Positions 34,935-43,934 of a DNA stretch of 64,000 bases are shown in pieces. The position numbers and the translations under genes were made by a program. The notes beneath the pieces were generated by a model that worked only from the letters and a program-made list of their open reading frames with translations, was not told the DNA's origin and ran no database searches. Source of the stretch: CAVOKN01 sp963696505 (GTDB lineage Bacteria; Pseudomonadota; Gammaproteobacteria; Burkholderiales; Rhodocyclaceae); contig CAVOKN010000029.1 of NCBI GenBank assembly GCA_963696505.1, forward strand, positions 1 through 64,000. The letters are read 5' to 3'. Each line of letters opens with the position of its first letter. The stretch's first letter is position 1.

Positions 34935-35393
34935 TCACGCCGCAGTATCCGAGCTGCCGCCAAACAGGTTCTGCCACCAGCGCCGCCGCCCCGCCGGGAT
35001 GTGGCCGGTGGGCTTCAGGTCAGTCGGCGGATGGCGGCTCATGATCCAACCCGGCAGCGGCGGGTTCTTGCTGGAACCGCAGGACGAACCGAGATGGTTG
35101 GGATCGTAGATCTTGACGATCGTCGGCAGCGCATGGTCGTCGGCATAGACGATACCGCAGTAATCCTCGTGATGCTCCGTGCGCAGCAGCGCGTCGATAT
35201 GCTCGATGAAATGTCGCGCCTCCGCCTCCGATGCCGGCGCCATGGGAACCGGTTCGCCAACGGCATAGAGGTACCAGCCGGACGCGGCGTCGATGCGCTG
35301 CCAGAACTCGGCAAGCTGCTTCCAGGACATGACGCCGTACAGGCGCCCGGTGTAGAGGCGGTCGAACTCGGTGGAAGGCGCGAGAGCGGTCAT
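34935..35393 (-). CDS. Conserved hypothetical protein upstream of the EAL-HDOD gene
   Basis: A 152-residue soluble protein that I do not recognise by family. The first two-thirds look like a compact alpha/beta domain (DRLYTGRLYGVMSWKQLAEF; HHEDYCGIVYADDHALPTIV; KIYDPNHLGSSCG). The C-terminal 35 residues are Pro/Arg/Trp-rich (AGRRRWWQNLFGG), similar in style to the N-terminal tail of the neighbouring EAL-HDOD protein (NRLLSRLFGGSD). The gap of 27 bases and same strand suggest cotranscription. CGSS plus YDPNHLG is a possible nucleotide- or metal-binding site, not demonstrated. Confidence 0.6.
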   Translation of the reverse strand: MTALAPSTEFDRLYTGRLYGVMSWKQLAEFWQRIDAASGWYLYAVGEPVPMAPASEAEARHFIEHIDALLRTEHHEDYCGIVYADDHALPTIVKIYDPNHLGSSCGSSKNPPLPGWIMSRHPPTDLKPTGHIPAGRRRWWQNLFGGSSDTAA

Positions 35394-35430
35394 GGAATTG
35401 GCCTGGTGCGGACGGGCGTGTCTGGTGCAG

Positions 35431-36032
35431 TCAGAATTCGGGCTTGGGCAGTCGCTTCACCAGTTCGTCCCAGGCGATGGTCACGCCGGGCAGCACGGCG
35501 ATAGGCGTCTCGCCCTCCAGCACTTGGGTGTCGGGCTTGCCGTAGGCGCCGTTTTCCAATCGGTAGATGGTAAGCACGCGGTCGGTGGGATGCACCATCC
35601 AGTATTCGCGCACACCCGCCTGCTCGTAGATGCGGCGCTTGCGCACCTGGTCGTGGCCAGCGGTGGAGGGAGAAAGCACTTCCAGGATCCAGTCTGGAGC
35701 GCCGCGCACGCCGCGCTCGCTGATCTTGGCCGGGTCGCACACCGCCAGCACGTCCGGCTGAATCACGGTGTCTATCAGTTCGTCTGTTTCGTTGGCCTTG
35801 GGCAGGCGCACGTCCACCGGAGCGATGAGGGACGCGGCAGGGATGGCCGTGTAGCGCTCTCTTGAGCTGGGACGCGATTTCGAGGGTCACCTCTTGATGA
35901 CTCACCCGCCGGCGCCGGCGCCGGCGCCATCAGATACGCCACCCCGTCGACCAGTTCGTAGCGCGTATCCTCCGTCCAGGAGAGATACTCGCCGTAGGTA
36001 TGGTAGTCGTTGTCGCGCTGCGCGAGCCCCAT
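35431..36032 (-). pseudogene. Uma2-family (DUF820) nuclease-like protein, two frameshifts
   Basis: A gene of about 200 residues in three frames. It begins at ATG 36032 with DYHTYGEYLSWTEDTRYELVDG, shifts near 35905 to SHQEVTLEIASQLKRALHGH, and shifts again near 35830 to DVRLPKANETDELIDTVIQPD. The Uma2 active-site blocks WILEVLSPST and RKRRIYEQAGVREYWMV are in the last frame. The first shift lies next to a GGCGCC-rich tandem stretch (35907-35930) coding for Ala-Pro repeats. Uma2 proteins are scattered, restriction-like and often decayed. It is the only broken gene in the 39 kb right of 25 kb. Confidence 0.8.
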
Positions 36033-36066
36033 GGCCGCCCCCGTCGGTCTTCAGTACCGCGTCATT

Positions 36067-37917
36067 CTAGCGCTCGACCTGGGACACGTCCCGCACCGCG
36101 CCAGTGTCGGCGGAAGTCGTCATGGCGGCGTAGGCGCGCAGCGCCGCCGATACCGGGCGCTGGCGGCTGACGGGTTTCCACGCCTGCTCGCCGCGGCCGT
36201 CCTGGGCGGCGCGGCGCCGCGCCAGTTCTTCATCGCTCACCGCCAGGTGGATGCTGCGACCGGGGATATCGATCTCGATGCGATCACCATTCTCCACCAG
36301 CGCGATCTCGCCACCCATCGTGGCCTCCGGCGAAACATGGCCGATGGAAAGACCCGAGGTGCCGCCGGAAAAGCGCCCGTCGGTGAGCAGGGCGCAGACC
36401 TTGCCCAGATCCTTCGACTTGAGATACGAAGTGGGGTAGAGCATCTCCTGCATGCCCGGACCGCCCTTGGGGCCCTCGTAGCGGATCACCACCACGTCTC
36501 CCGCCACCACCTCGCCGCCAAGGATGCCGGCGACCGCGTCCTCCTGGCTTTCATAGACACGCGCCGTGCCGCCGAACTTCCAGATGCTCTCGTCAACGCC
36601 CGCGGTCTTCACGATGCAACCGTTGCGGGCGACGTTGCCGTAGAGCACCGCCAGTCCGCCGTCCTGGCTGAAGGCATTTTCCTTGGAACGGATCACGCCC
36701 TTGGCGCGGTCGGTGTCCAGTTCCGGATAGCGGCGCGACTGCGAGAATGCCACCTGGGTCGGCACGCCGCCCGGCGCCGCCTTGTAGAACTCCGTCACCT
36801 TGGCATCCGCCGTGGTCACCACGTCCCAGTGGCCGATGGCCTTGCCCAGGGTCGGGCTGTGCACCGTCGGCAGCTCGGTGTGCAGCAGGCCGGCGCGGTC
36901 CAGCTCGGCCAGGATGCCCATGATACCGCCGGCGCGGTGCACGTCCTCCATATGCACATCGGATTTCGTCGGCGCCACCTTGCACAGGCAGGGCACACGG
37001 CGCGAAATGCGGTCTATGTCCTTCATGGTGAAATCGACGCCCGCCTCCCGCGCCGCCGCCAGCAGGTGCAGCACGGTGTTGGTCGAGCCGCCCATCGCCA
37101 CGTCGAGGCTGACGGCATTCTCGAAGGCCTTGAAACTGGCGATGGAGCGCGGCAGCACCGAGGCGTCGCCGCGCTCGTACCAACTGCGCGCCAGGGCCAC
37201 GACGAGGCTGCCGGCCTCGAGGAATAACCGCTTGCGATCGGCATGGGTCGCGACGATCGAACCGTTGCCCGGCAGCGCCAGCCCCAGCGCCTCCACCAGG
37301 CAGTTCATCGAGTTGGCGGTGAACATGCCGGAGCAGGAGCCGCAGGTGGGGCAGGCAGAACGCTCGTACTCCTCCGCTTCGCGGTCGCTGACTTTGTCGT
37401 CGGCGGCCTTGACCATGGCATCCACCAGATCCACCGCGATCACCTTGTTGCCCCAGTTGACCTTGCCCGCCTCCATCGGCCCGCCGGACACGAACACCGT
37501 CGGCACATTCAGCCGCAGCGACGCCATGAGCATGCCGGGGGTGATCTTGTCGCAGTTCGAAATGCACACCATGGCGTCGGCGCAGTGGGCGTTCACCATG
37601 TACTCGACCGAGTCGGCGATCAGCTCGCGCGAGGGCAGCGAATAAAGCATGCCGCCGTGACCCATGGCGATGCCGTCGTCCACCGCGATGGTGTTGAACT
37701 CCTTGGCCACGCCGCCGGCGGCCTCGATCTGCCGCGCCACCAACTGGCCCAGGTCCTTCAGATGCACGTGGCCCGGCACGAACTGGGTGAAGCTGTTGAC
37801 CACCGCGATGATCGGCTTGCCGAAGTCGCCGTCCTTCATGCCGGTGGCGCGCCACAGGGCGCGGGCGCCGGCCATGTTGCGGCCATGGGTGGAGGTGCGG
37901 GAACGGTATTCGGGCAT
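36067..37917 (-). CDS. ilvD: Dihydroxy-acid dehydratase
   Basis: A 616-residue IlvD, the full family length. It dehydrates 2,3-dihydroxy-isovalerate and -methylvalerate in valine and isoleucine synthesis. Iron-sulfur cysteines sit in CISNCDKITPG and CPTCGSCSGMFTANSMNC, and the substrate/Mg site blocks VDDGIAMGHGGMLYSLPSRE and GRFSGGTSGLSIGHVSPEA are intact. The start MPEYRSRTSTHGRNMAGARA at 37917 is the canonical N terminus; the upstream sequence is non-coding. Single gene, oriented away from lgt. Confidence 0.95.
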   Translation of the reverse strand: MPEYRSRTSTHGRNMAGARALWRATGMKDGDFGKPIIAVVNSFTQFVPGHVHLKDLGQLVARQIEAAGGVAKEFNTIAVDDGIAMGHGGMLYSLPSRELIADSVEYMVNAHCADAMVCISNCDKITPGMLMASLRLNVPTVFVSGGPMEAGKVNWGNKVIAVDLVDAMVKAADDKVSDREAEEYERSACPTCGSCSGMFTANSMNCLVEALGLALPGNGSIVATHADRKRLFLEAGSLVVALARSWYERGDASVLPRSIASFKAFENAVSLDVAMGGSTNTVLHLLAAAREAGVDFTMKDIDRISRRVPCLCKVAPTKSDVHMEDVHRAGGIMGILAELDRAGLLHTELPTVHSPTLGKAIGHWDVVTTADAKVTEFYKAAPGGVPTQVAFSQSRRYPELDTDRAKGVIRSKENAFSQDGGLAVLYGNVARNGCIVKTAGVDESIWKFGGTARVYESQEDAVAGILGGEVVAGDVVVIRYEGPKGGPGMQEMLYPTSYLKSKDLGKVCALLTDGRFSGGTSGLSIGHVSPEATMGGEIALVENGDRIEIDIPGRSIHLAVSDEELARRRAAQDGRGEQAWKPVSRQRPVSAALRAYAAMTTSADTGAVRDVSQVER

Positions 37918-38188
37918 GGGAGGCTCCGCTGGGATCCGGGAAAACCCGATTCTAGCCGCGTCGCGGCAAGGAGGGCCGGCGTTGGCATGGTTCGAGTCAA
38001 AGAGCCTTGGCTCAGAGGCGCCGAGGCACAGAGTTGCGCAAAGGAAAGGCGATTCGACGAGGGATCGCCGATCGCCAGGATCTGACTTTCGCCTTGGCGG
38101 TTCTCTGCGTCCTGTTGCGCCTCCGCGCCAATGCGGTGAAAGGCGTTTCGGCGGCGGTGCCAAGGCCGGCGGTTACAATGGCGGCCCC
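37918..38188. other. Intergenic region between ilvD and lgt with degenerate repeats
   Basis: About 270 bases separate the divergent ilvD and lgt. The stretch 37990-38150 contains loose complementary segments (CTTGGCTCAGAGGCGCCGAG against CGCCTTGGCGGTTCTCTGCG) reminiscent of degenerate intergenic inverted repeats. No ORF or RNA is supported. Confidence 0.35.
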
Positions 38189-38980
38189 ATGCTGATCCAT
38201 CCTCAGTTCGACCCCGTCGCCTTATCCATAGGTCCGCTGGCCGTACGCTGGTACGGCTTGATGTACCTCTTCGCCTTCGTCGCCTTCATGGTCCTCGGGC
38301 GCTACCGGGCACACCAGAAAGTCCTGGAAGGCTGGCTGCCGCGGGACGTCAACGACCTGCTGTTCTACGGGGTGTTCGGCGTGATCGTCGGCGGCCGGCT
38401 GGGCGAGGTGCTGTTCTTCCAGCCCGGCTACTACTTCTCCCACCCGCTGGAGATCCCGGCGGTGTGGAAGGGCGGCATGTCCTTCCATGGCGGCTTCCTG
38501 GGGGTGCTGGCGGCACTGTGGCTCTACGCGCGCAACACGCAGCGGCGCTGGCTCGATGTCACCGACTTCGTGGCGCCGCTGGTGCCGCTGGGGCTCGCGG
38601 CGGGACGCATCGGCAACTTCATCAACGGCGAGTTGTGGGGCCGGCCGGCTGACCCGGGCCTGCCCTGGGCAATGGTTTTCCCCCAGATCGACGATCTGCC
38701 GCGCCATCCGTCCCAGCTCTATCAGGCTGGGCTGGAAGGGCTGCTGCTGTTCGCCCTGCTGTGGTGGTTTTCCGCCAGTCCGCGGCCGCGAGGCGCCGTT
38801 TCGGGCTTGTTCCTGATCGGCTACGGCGTGCTGCGCAGTGTCGGCGAGGTGTTCCGCAATCCGGACGAGGGCATTTTCGGCATGCTCAGCTTCGGCGTCT
38901 CCATGGGCCAGTGGCTGTCGCTGCCGATGATTCTGGCCGGAATCGCTTTGATGGTCTGGAGCCTGCGGCGCAAAGCCTGA
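38189..38980 (+). CDS. lgt: Prolipoprotein diacylglyceryl transferase
   Basis: A 263-residue seven-helix inner-membrane enzyme that transfers diacylglycerol from phosphatidylglycerol to the lipobox cysteine of prolipoproteins. The Lgt signature GRIGNFINGELWGRP is complete, with HGGFLG upstream and HPSQLYQAGLEG downstream holding catalytic residues. MLIHPQFDPVALSIGPLAVRWYGL is the standard start, at 38189. A hairpin with arms ACAAGGGGG/CCCCCTTGT follows at 39024-39045. Confidence 0.95.
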   Translation: MLIHPQFDPVALSIGPLAVRWYGLMYLFAFVAFMVLGRYRAHQKVLEGWLPRDVNDLLFYGVFGVIVGGRLGEVLFFQPGYYFSHPLEIPAVWKGGMSFHGGFLGVLAALWLYARNTQRRWLDVTDFVAPLVPLGLAAGRIGNFINGELWGRPADPGLPWAMVFPQIDDLPRHPSQLYQAGLEGLLLFALLWWFSASPRPRGAVSGLFLIGYGVLRSVGEVFRNPDEGIFGMLSFGVSMGQWLSLPMILAGIALMVWSLRRKA

Positions 38981-39023
38981 GGTCTTGCGCCGGCAGTTGC
39001 ACGAGCGGCGCCTTGGGGGAATT

Positions 39024-39045
39024 ACAAGGGGGCAGGCCCCCTTGT
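39024..39045. terminator. Hairpin between the convergent lgt and pilU genes
   Basis: Nine-base perfect arms ACAAGGGGG and CCCCCTTGT with loop CAGG, 44 bases after the lgt stop. No long T run follows on either strand, so its efficiency is doubtful. Confidence 0.4.
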
Positions 39046-39116
39046 TCGTCCATTCCAGGTTTCCCTGGGCGATGAAACGCGATCGCCCGTGAGGTCGCGA
39101 CGCGCCCGGCCGCCGG

Positions 39117-40253
39117 TCAGACGATGTCGAGGTGCTGGATGCCGGCCGTGAGGTCGCGGTCCTTCGACTCCTTGCCCCTGAGCTTGATACTGAGCCGCAG
39201 GTCGTTCACCGAATCGGCGTTACGCAGCGCATCCTCGTAGCTGATCTTGTCGGCCTCGTAGAGATCGAACAAGGCCTGGTCGAAGGTCTGCATGCCCAGT
39301 TCGGTGGAGCGCTTCATCACGTCCTTGATCTCGGACACCTCGCCCTTGAAGATCAGGTCCGATATGAAAGGCGAGTTGAGCATGATCTCCACCGCAGGCA
39401 CGCGGCCCTTGCCGTCCTTGATCGGCATCAGGCGCTGGGAAATCATCGCCCGCAGGTTGAGCGACAGGTCCATCAGCAATTGGGGCCGGCGTTCCTCAGG
39501 GAAGAAGTTGATGATGCGGTCGATCGCCTGGTTAGCCGAGTTGGCGTGCAGCGTGGCCAGCGTGAAGTGGCCGGTCTCCGCGAAGGCGATGGCGTAGTCC
39601 ATCGTTTCCCGGTCGCGGATCTCGCCCATCAGGATCACGTCCGGCGCCTGGCGCAGGGTGTTCTTCAGCGCAACCTCCCACGAGTCGGTATCCACGCCGA
39701 TTTCGCGCTGGGTGACGATGCAGTTCTTGTGGTCGTGGACGTATTCGATGGGGTCTTCGACGGTAATGATGTGGCCGTAGCTGTTCACGTTGCGGTAGTC
39801 CACCATCGCCGCCAGGGACGTGGTCTTGCCGGTGCCGGTGCCGCCGACGAAGATCGTCAGGCCGCGCTTGGTCATGGCGATGTCCTTGAGCACCGGTGGC
39901 ATGCCCAGTTCCTCGAAGGACGGGATCCTTGAGTTGATGGTCCGCAGCACCACGCCGACCCGCGCCTGCTGCACGAAGGCATTCACCCGGAAGCGGCCGA
40001 TGCCCTGCGGGCTGATGGCGAAGTTGCACTCCTTGCTCGACTCGAACTCCGCGGCCTGGCGGTCGTTCATGATGGAGCGGGCAAGCTCTGACGTGTGCTG
40101 CGGCGTGAGGACCTGGTTGGACTGTGGGGTGATCTTGCCGTCGATTTTGATCGCTGGCGGAAAACCTGCGGTGATGAAGAGGTCCGAGCCCTTCTTCGAC
40201 ACCATCAAGCGCAGCAGGTCGTACATGAAACGTAGTGCCTGGTCTCGTTCCAT
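39117..40253 (-). CDS. pilU: PilU, type IV pilus retraction ATPase
   Basis: A 378-residue GspE-family secretion ATPase of the PilU group. Walker A GGTGTGKTTS, Asp box ITVEDPIEYVHDHK, Walker B ILMGEIRDRETMD and His box LATLHANSANQAIDR are present. The start MERDQALRFMYDLLRLMVSK and the tail ending GIQHLDIV are PilU-like; PilU assists PilT in retraction under load. It is 119 bases downstream of pilT, the usual pilT-pilU order, with a GGCGGGA/TCCCGCC hairpin in the gap. Confidence 0.9.
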   Translation of the reverse strand: MERDQALRFMYDLLRLMVSKKGSDLFITAGFPPAIKIDGKITPQSNQVLTPQHTSELARSIMNDRQAAEFESSKECNFAISPQGIGRFRVNAFVQQARVGVVLRTINSRIPSFEELGMPPVLKDIAMTKRGLTIFVGGTGTGKTTSLAAMVDYRNVNSYGHIITVEDPIEYVHDHKNCIVTQREIGVDTDSWEVALKNTLRQAPDVILMGEIRDRETMDYAIAFAETGHFTLATLHANSANQAIDRIINFFPEERRPQLLMDLSLNLRAMISQRLMPIKDGKGRVPAVEIMLNSPFISDLIFKGEVSEIKDVMKRSTELGMQTFDQALFDLYEADKISYEDALRNADSVNDLRLSIKLRGKESKDRDLTAGIQHLDIV

Positions 40254-40372
40254 AAAGGTCTCCTAGGCCAACCGCGCGGCCGGTTCCCCGAGAACGGGCG
40301 CCCCGGCCGGCGTTTACCAGCGCTGTAACGGCCCGGAAATGGCGGGACTGAAGGATCCCGCCCGGTCCTCGG

Positions 40373-41419
40373 CTAGCCGCCGATGAAGGCGTCCTTGTTC
40401 TGGGCGCGCACCCGTGCCTCGGCGGCGGAAACGATGTTGCGCCGGACCAGTTCGGCCAACGCCTGGTCCAGGGTCTGCATGCCGAAGTTCTGGCCGGTCT
40501 GGATCGCCGAATACATCTGGGCGATCTTGTTCTCGCGGATCAGGTTGCGGATCGCCGGGGTGCCGATCATGATCTCCCAGGCCGCGACCCGGCCCTGACC
40601 GTCCTTGGTCTTGAGCAGGGTCTGGGAGATGACGGCGCGCAGCGATTCCGACAGCATGGCGCGGACCATCTCCTTTTCCGCCGCCGGGAAGACGTCCACC
40701 ACGCGGTCGATGGTCTTGGCGGCGGAACTGGTGTGCAGCGTGCCGAACACCAGGTGTCCGGTCTCGGCGCCGGTCAGTGCAAGGCGGATCGTCTCCAGGT
40801 CGCGCATCTCGCCCACCAGAATGACATCGGGATCCTCGCGCAACGCCGAGCGCAGCGCGTTGTTGAACGACAGGGTGTGGGGCCCAACCTCGCGCTGGTT
40901 GATCAGGCAGCGCTTGCTCTGGTGCACGAATTCGATCGGATCCTCAATGGTGAGGACGTGGCCGTACTCGTTGTCGTTGACGTAGTCGATCATCGCCGCC
41001 AGCGTGGTCGACTTGCCGGAGCCGGTCGGGCCGGTGACCAGCACGATGCCCCGCGGCTGGCTCGAAATCTCCTTGAAGATCGGCGGGCAGTTCAAGTCCT
41101 CCAGGGTCAGCACCTTGCTCGGAATCGTGCGGAAGACGGCACCGGCCCCTCGATTCTGGACGAAGGCATTGACCCGGAAGCGCGCCAGATTGGGCACGTC
41201 GAAGGAGAAGTCGCACTCCAGGTGCTCTTCGTAGGTCTTCCTCTGGCCGTCGTTCATGATGTCATACACCATGCCATGAACGTCCTTGTGCTCCATCGGC
41301 GGCAGGTTGATGCGCCGGATGTCGCCATGCACGCGGATCATCGGAGGCAGCCCGGACGACAGGTGCAGGTCGGAGGCTTTGTTCTTTACGGCAAAGGCGA
41401 GCAGTTCGGTGATGTCCAT
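40373..41419 (-). CDS. pilT: PilT, type IV pilus retraction ATPase
   Basis: A 348-residue hexameric ATPase that disassembles the pilus fibre for twitching. It has Walker A GPTGSGKSTT, ITIEDPIEFVHQSKRC (Asp box), VILVGEMRDLETIRLALTGAETGHLVFGTLH (Walker B and His box; segments given separately in the family) and the C-terminal AIRNLIRENK retraction motif. The start MDITELLAFAVKNKASDLHL at 41419 is canonical. Divergent from yggS, the classical arrangement; a TATACT/TATAAC centre at about 41470 could serve both directions. Confidence 0.95.
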   Translation of the reverse strand: MDITELLAFAVKNKASDLHLSSGLPPMIRVHGDIRRINLPPMEHKDVHGMVYDIMNDGQRKTYEEHLECDFSFDVPNLARFRVNAFVQNRGAGAVFRTIPSKVLTLEDLNCPPIFKEISSQPRGIVLVTGPTGSGKSTTLAAMIDYVNDNEYGHVLTIEDPIEFVHQSKRCLINQREVGPHTLSFNNALRSALREDPDVILVGEMRDLETIRLALTGAETGHLVFGTLHTSSAAKTIDRVVDVFPAAEKEMVRAMLSESLRAVISQTLLKTKDGQGRVAAWEIMIGTPAIRNLIRENKIAQMYSAIQTGQNFGMQTLDQALAELVRRNIVSAAEARVRAQNKDAFIGG

Positions 41420-41501
41420 GGAAGGCCTCGTGCGCAACCCCATCCGCGAGGGGCGCGCGACGTCCGGTGTTATACTTTTTCCGGCGGATTCGCGGGCGAT
41501 T

Positions 41502-42185
41502 ATGGCAACAATTGTGAATAACTTGCAAGCCGTGAAATCGCGCATTGCCGCCGCCGCGCGGGTCGCCGGCCGCAATCCCGACGACATCAAGCTGCTTGCC
41601 GTCAGCAAGACCTTCGGCGCCGACGCGATCCGCGCCGCAGTGAACGCCGGACAGCGCGCCTTCGGCGAGAGCTACGTTCAGGAAGCCGTCGCCAAAGTCG
41701 GGCAACTGGCAGGCCTGGGCCTCGAATGGCATTTCATCGGCCCGATCCAGAGCAACAAGACGCGCCTCATCGCCGAGCACTTCGCCTGGGTGCATTCAGT
41801 GGACCGGATGCGCATTGCACAGCGCCTGAGCGAGGCGCGGCCGCCGACGCTTGCCCCCCTGCAGGTGTGCATCGAGGTCAATCTGAGCGGCGAGGCGACC
41901 AAGGGCGGCGTTGCGCCCGGCGAGGTGGACGACCTGGCCCGCCAGATCGCCGCCCTCCCGGGGCTGACTTTGCGCGGCCTGATGGCGATCCCCGAGCCGA
42001 GCGACGATCCGTCTTTCCAGCGCCGCCGGTTCGCCGAACTGCGCAGTCTGCGCGAACGGCTCAATGACGGCGGATTGGGGCTGGACACCTTGTCGATGGG
42101 CATGTCCGGGGATATGGAAGCAGCGATCATGGAGGGCGCGACGATCCTGCGCATAGGCACGGCAATCTTCGGAGAACGCGCATAG
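41502..42185 (+). CDS. yggS: YggS-type pyridoxal-phosphate homeostasis protein
   Basis: A 227-residue PLP-binding barrel (COG0325). The PLP lysine is in KLLAVSKTF; WHFIGPIQSNK and LSMGMSGDMEAAI complete the site. YggS/PLPBP buffers free PLP and affects amino-acid pools. ATG 41502 follows a TATACT at 41471. First gene of a run with proC, yggT and yggU, a conserved grouping next to pilT. Confidence 0.9.
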   Translation: MATIVNNLQAVKSRIAAAARVAGRNPDDIKLLAVSKTFGADAIRAAVNAGQRAFGESYVQEAVAKVGQLAGLGLEWHFIGPIQSNKTRLIAEHFAWVHSVDRMRIAQRLSEARPPTLAPLQVCIEVNLSGEATKGGVAPGEVDDLARQIAALPGLTLRGLMAIPEPSDDPSFQRRRFAELRSLRERLNDGGLGLDTLSMGMSGDMEAAIMEGATILRIGTAIFGERA

Positions 42186-42232
42186 GTGCTTGCGGTACAT
42201 TCACGGCTCGCCTTCTCACTCACGGAGCAGCA

Positions 42233-43045
42233 ATGAAGATCACCTTTCTCGGCGGCGGCAACATGGCCACCGCCCTAGTCGGCGGTTTGATTTCCAAAGG
42301 CTTTGCGCCCGGCTCGGTCCGCGTGGTCGAGGTCCTGGCGCAGAACCGCGAACGCCTTGCCACCGCGTTCGGCGTCGCTTGCTTCGATGCGCCGGATGAC
42401 GCCGCGCTCGAATGTGACGTCATCGTGCTGGCGGTCAAGCCTCAGCAGATGCGCGAGGCGCTGGCGCCGCTGGCGGGCCGGCTCAAGACGCAGCTCGTGG
42501 TGAGCATCGCCGCCGGGCTCAGGCTTGCGGACCTGCGCCGCTGGCTCGGCGGCCACAAGCGCCTGGTGCGGGCGATGCCCAACACTCCCGCGCTGATCGG
42601 TGCCGGGATCACCGGCCTCTACGCAGCTTCGGCGGTGAGCAAGAGCGAGCGCGAGGCGGCCGAACAGATCCTCGGTGCGGTTGGCAGCACGCTGTGGATC
42701 GACGACGAGGCGATGATGGACGGCGTCACCGCGGTGTCCGGCAGCGGCCCGGCCTACGTCTTCTATTTCATCGCCGCGCTCCAGGAGGCGGCGGTGCAAC
42801 TCGGCTTCACCGTCGAGCAGGCACGCACGCTGAGCCTGGAGACCTTCGTCGGCGCCGCCAGGCTCGCCGCCCATAGCGGCGAGGACGTTACCGTGCTGCG
42901 CGACCGGGTCACTTCCAAGGGCGGCACCACCGAAGCGGCGCTGCTTTCGCTGGATGCCGACAACGTCGAGGCCGACCTGCTGCGCGCGGTGCGCGCCGCG
43001 GAAGCGCGCGGCCGCGAGCTCGGCGACCAGCTGGGCAGGGATTGA
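42233..43045 (+). CDS. proC: Pyrroline-5-carboxylate reductase
   Basis: A 270-residue ProC, last step of proline synthesis. The Rossmann motif ITFLGGGNMATALVGGL is at the N terminus, MPNTPALIGAG near residue 118, and the C-terminal signature VTSKGGTTEAALLSL is complete. GGAG lies upstream of the ATG. It sits 47 bases after yggS and two bases before yggT. Confidence 0.95.
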   Translation: MKITFLGGGNMATALVGGLISKGFAPGSVRVVEVLAQNRERLATAFGVACFDAPDDAALECDVIVLAVKPQQMREALAPLAGRLKTQLVVSIAAGLRLADLRRWLGGHKRLVRAMPNTPALIGAGITGLYAASAVSKSEREAAEQILGAVGSTLWIDDEAMMDGVTAVSGSGPAYVFYFIAALQEAAVQLGFTVEQARTLSLETFVGAARLAAHSGEDVTVLRDRVTSKGGTTEAALLSLDADNVEADLLRAVRAAEARGRELGDQLGRD

Positions 43046-43047
43046 AC

Positions 43048-43623
43048 ATGCTCGGCAACGTCCTGCTGCTGATCCTGGAGGCCGTGCTCGGCTTCCTCGC
43101 ACTACTGCTGCTGGCGCGCGCCTACATGCAGTGGGCGCGGGTGTCGCTGCGCAACCAGGTCGGCCACTTCGTCAGCGCGCTCACCGACTGGCTGGTGCTG
43201 CCGGCGCGGCGAGTGCTGCCGGCGCTGGCAGGCCAGGACTTGGCGAGCCTGGTGCCGGCCTGGATCGCGGAAAGCCTGCTGGTGCTGGCCGAATTCTGGC
43301 TGCGCGGCTTTTCCTTCGGCTCTTCGCCCGGGCTGGCGGGGGTGCTGATCCTTGCACTCGGCCTGATCGACACGCTGCGCCTGTTCGTCTTCCTGCTGAT
43401 CGGCATCGTCCTGATCGCGGCGGTGATGAGCTGGGTCAATCCTCACTCGCCACTGGCGCCGATGTTCGGCGCCCTGGCCCGGCCCTTCCTCAAGCCCTTC
43501 CAGCGCATCGTCCCGACGATTTCCAACATCGACCTCTCGCCGCTGGTACTGCTGCTGGTGCTGCAGATCGCGCTGATGCTGCTCGCCACCCTGCGCGCTG
43601 GCATCGTGCCGATGATTGCGTGA
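43048..43623 (+). CDS. yggT: YggT-family membrane protein
   Basis: A 191-residue protein with two YggT repeats, each a helix pair plus an amphipathic segment: ARAYMQWARVSLRNQVGHFV and IAAVMSWVNPHSPLAPMFGA with LARPFLKPFQRIVPTISNID. Family function is poorly defined (osmotic or potassium-related phenotypes; related to plastid CCB3). Start ATG 43048 two bases after proC. Its stop overlaps the GTG of the next gene. Confidence 0.85.
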   Translation: MLGNVLLLILEAVLGFLALLLLARAYMQWARVSLRNQVGHFVSALTDWLVLPARRVLPALAGQDLASLVPAWIAESLLVLAEFWLRGFSFGSSPGLAGVLILALGLIDTLRLFVFLLIGIVLIAAVMSWVNPHSPLAPMFGALARPFLKPFQRIVPTISNIDLSPLVLLLVLQIALMLLATLRAGIVPMIA

Positions 43624-43928
43624 GCGCTGCCCCCTGGTGGCGCCGCAGCGCGGACGGGGCCGCCACGCTCGCGGTCCATGTTCAGCCGGGCGCAAAGAGG
43701 ACTGAAATCGCGGGCCTGCACGGCGGGGCGCTGAAGATCCGCCTCGCCGCTCCGCCGGTGGATGGCAAGGCGAATGCGGCGCTGATCGATTTCCTGGCCG
43801 AACGGCTGCACCTACCCCGCGGCCGGGTCACGCTGGTGACCGGCGCCACCAGCCGGCAGAAGGTGCTGCGGGTCGAGGGCGCCGACGAAGCCATGCTCGC
43901 GGCTCTAGCGCCGCCCCCTGAAGACTGA
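43620..43928 (+). CDS. yggU: YggU/DUF167 family protein
   Basis: A 102-residue small protein with the DUF167 core LAVHVQPGAKRTEIAGLHGG, KIRLAAPPVDGKANAALIDF and VTLVTGATSRQKVLRV. Function unknown; widely conserved next to yggT. Start is GTG 43620, overlapping the yggT stop (GTGA), which indicates coupled translation. It ends six bases before the convergent pyrC'. Confidence 0.85.
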   Translation: MSAAPWWRRSADGAATLAVHVQPGAKRTEIAGLHGGALKIRLAAPPVDGKANAALIDFLAERLHLPRGRVTLVTGATSRQKVLRVEGADEAMLAALAPPPED

Positions 43929-43934
43929 CTTTCG

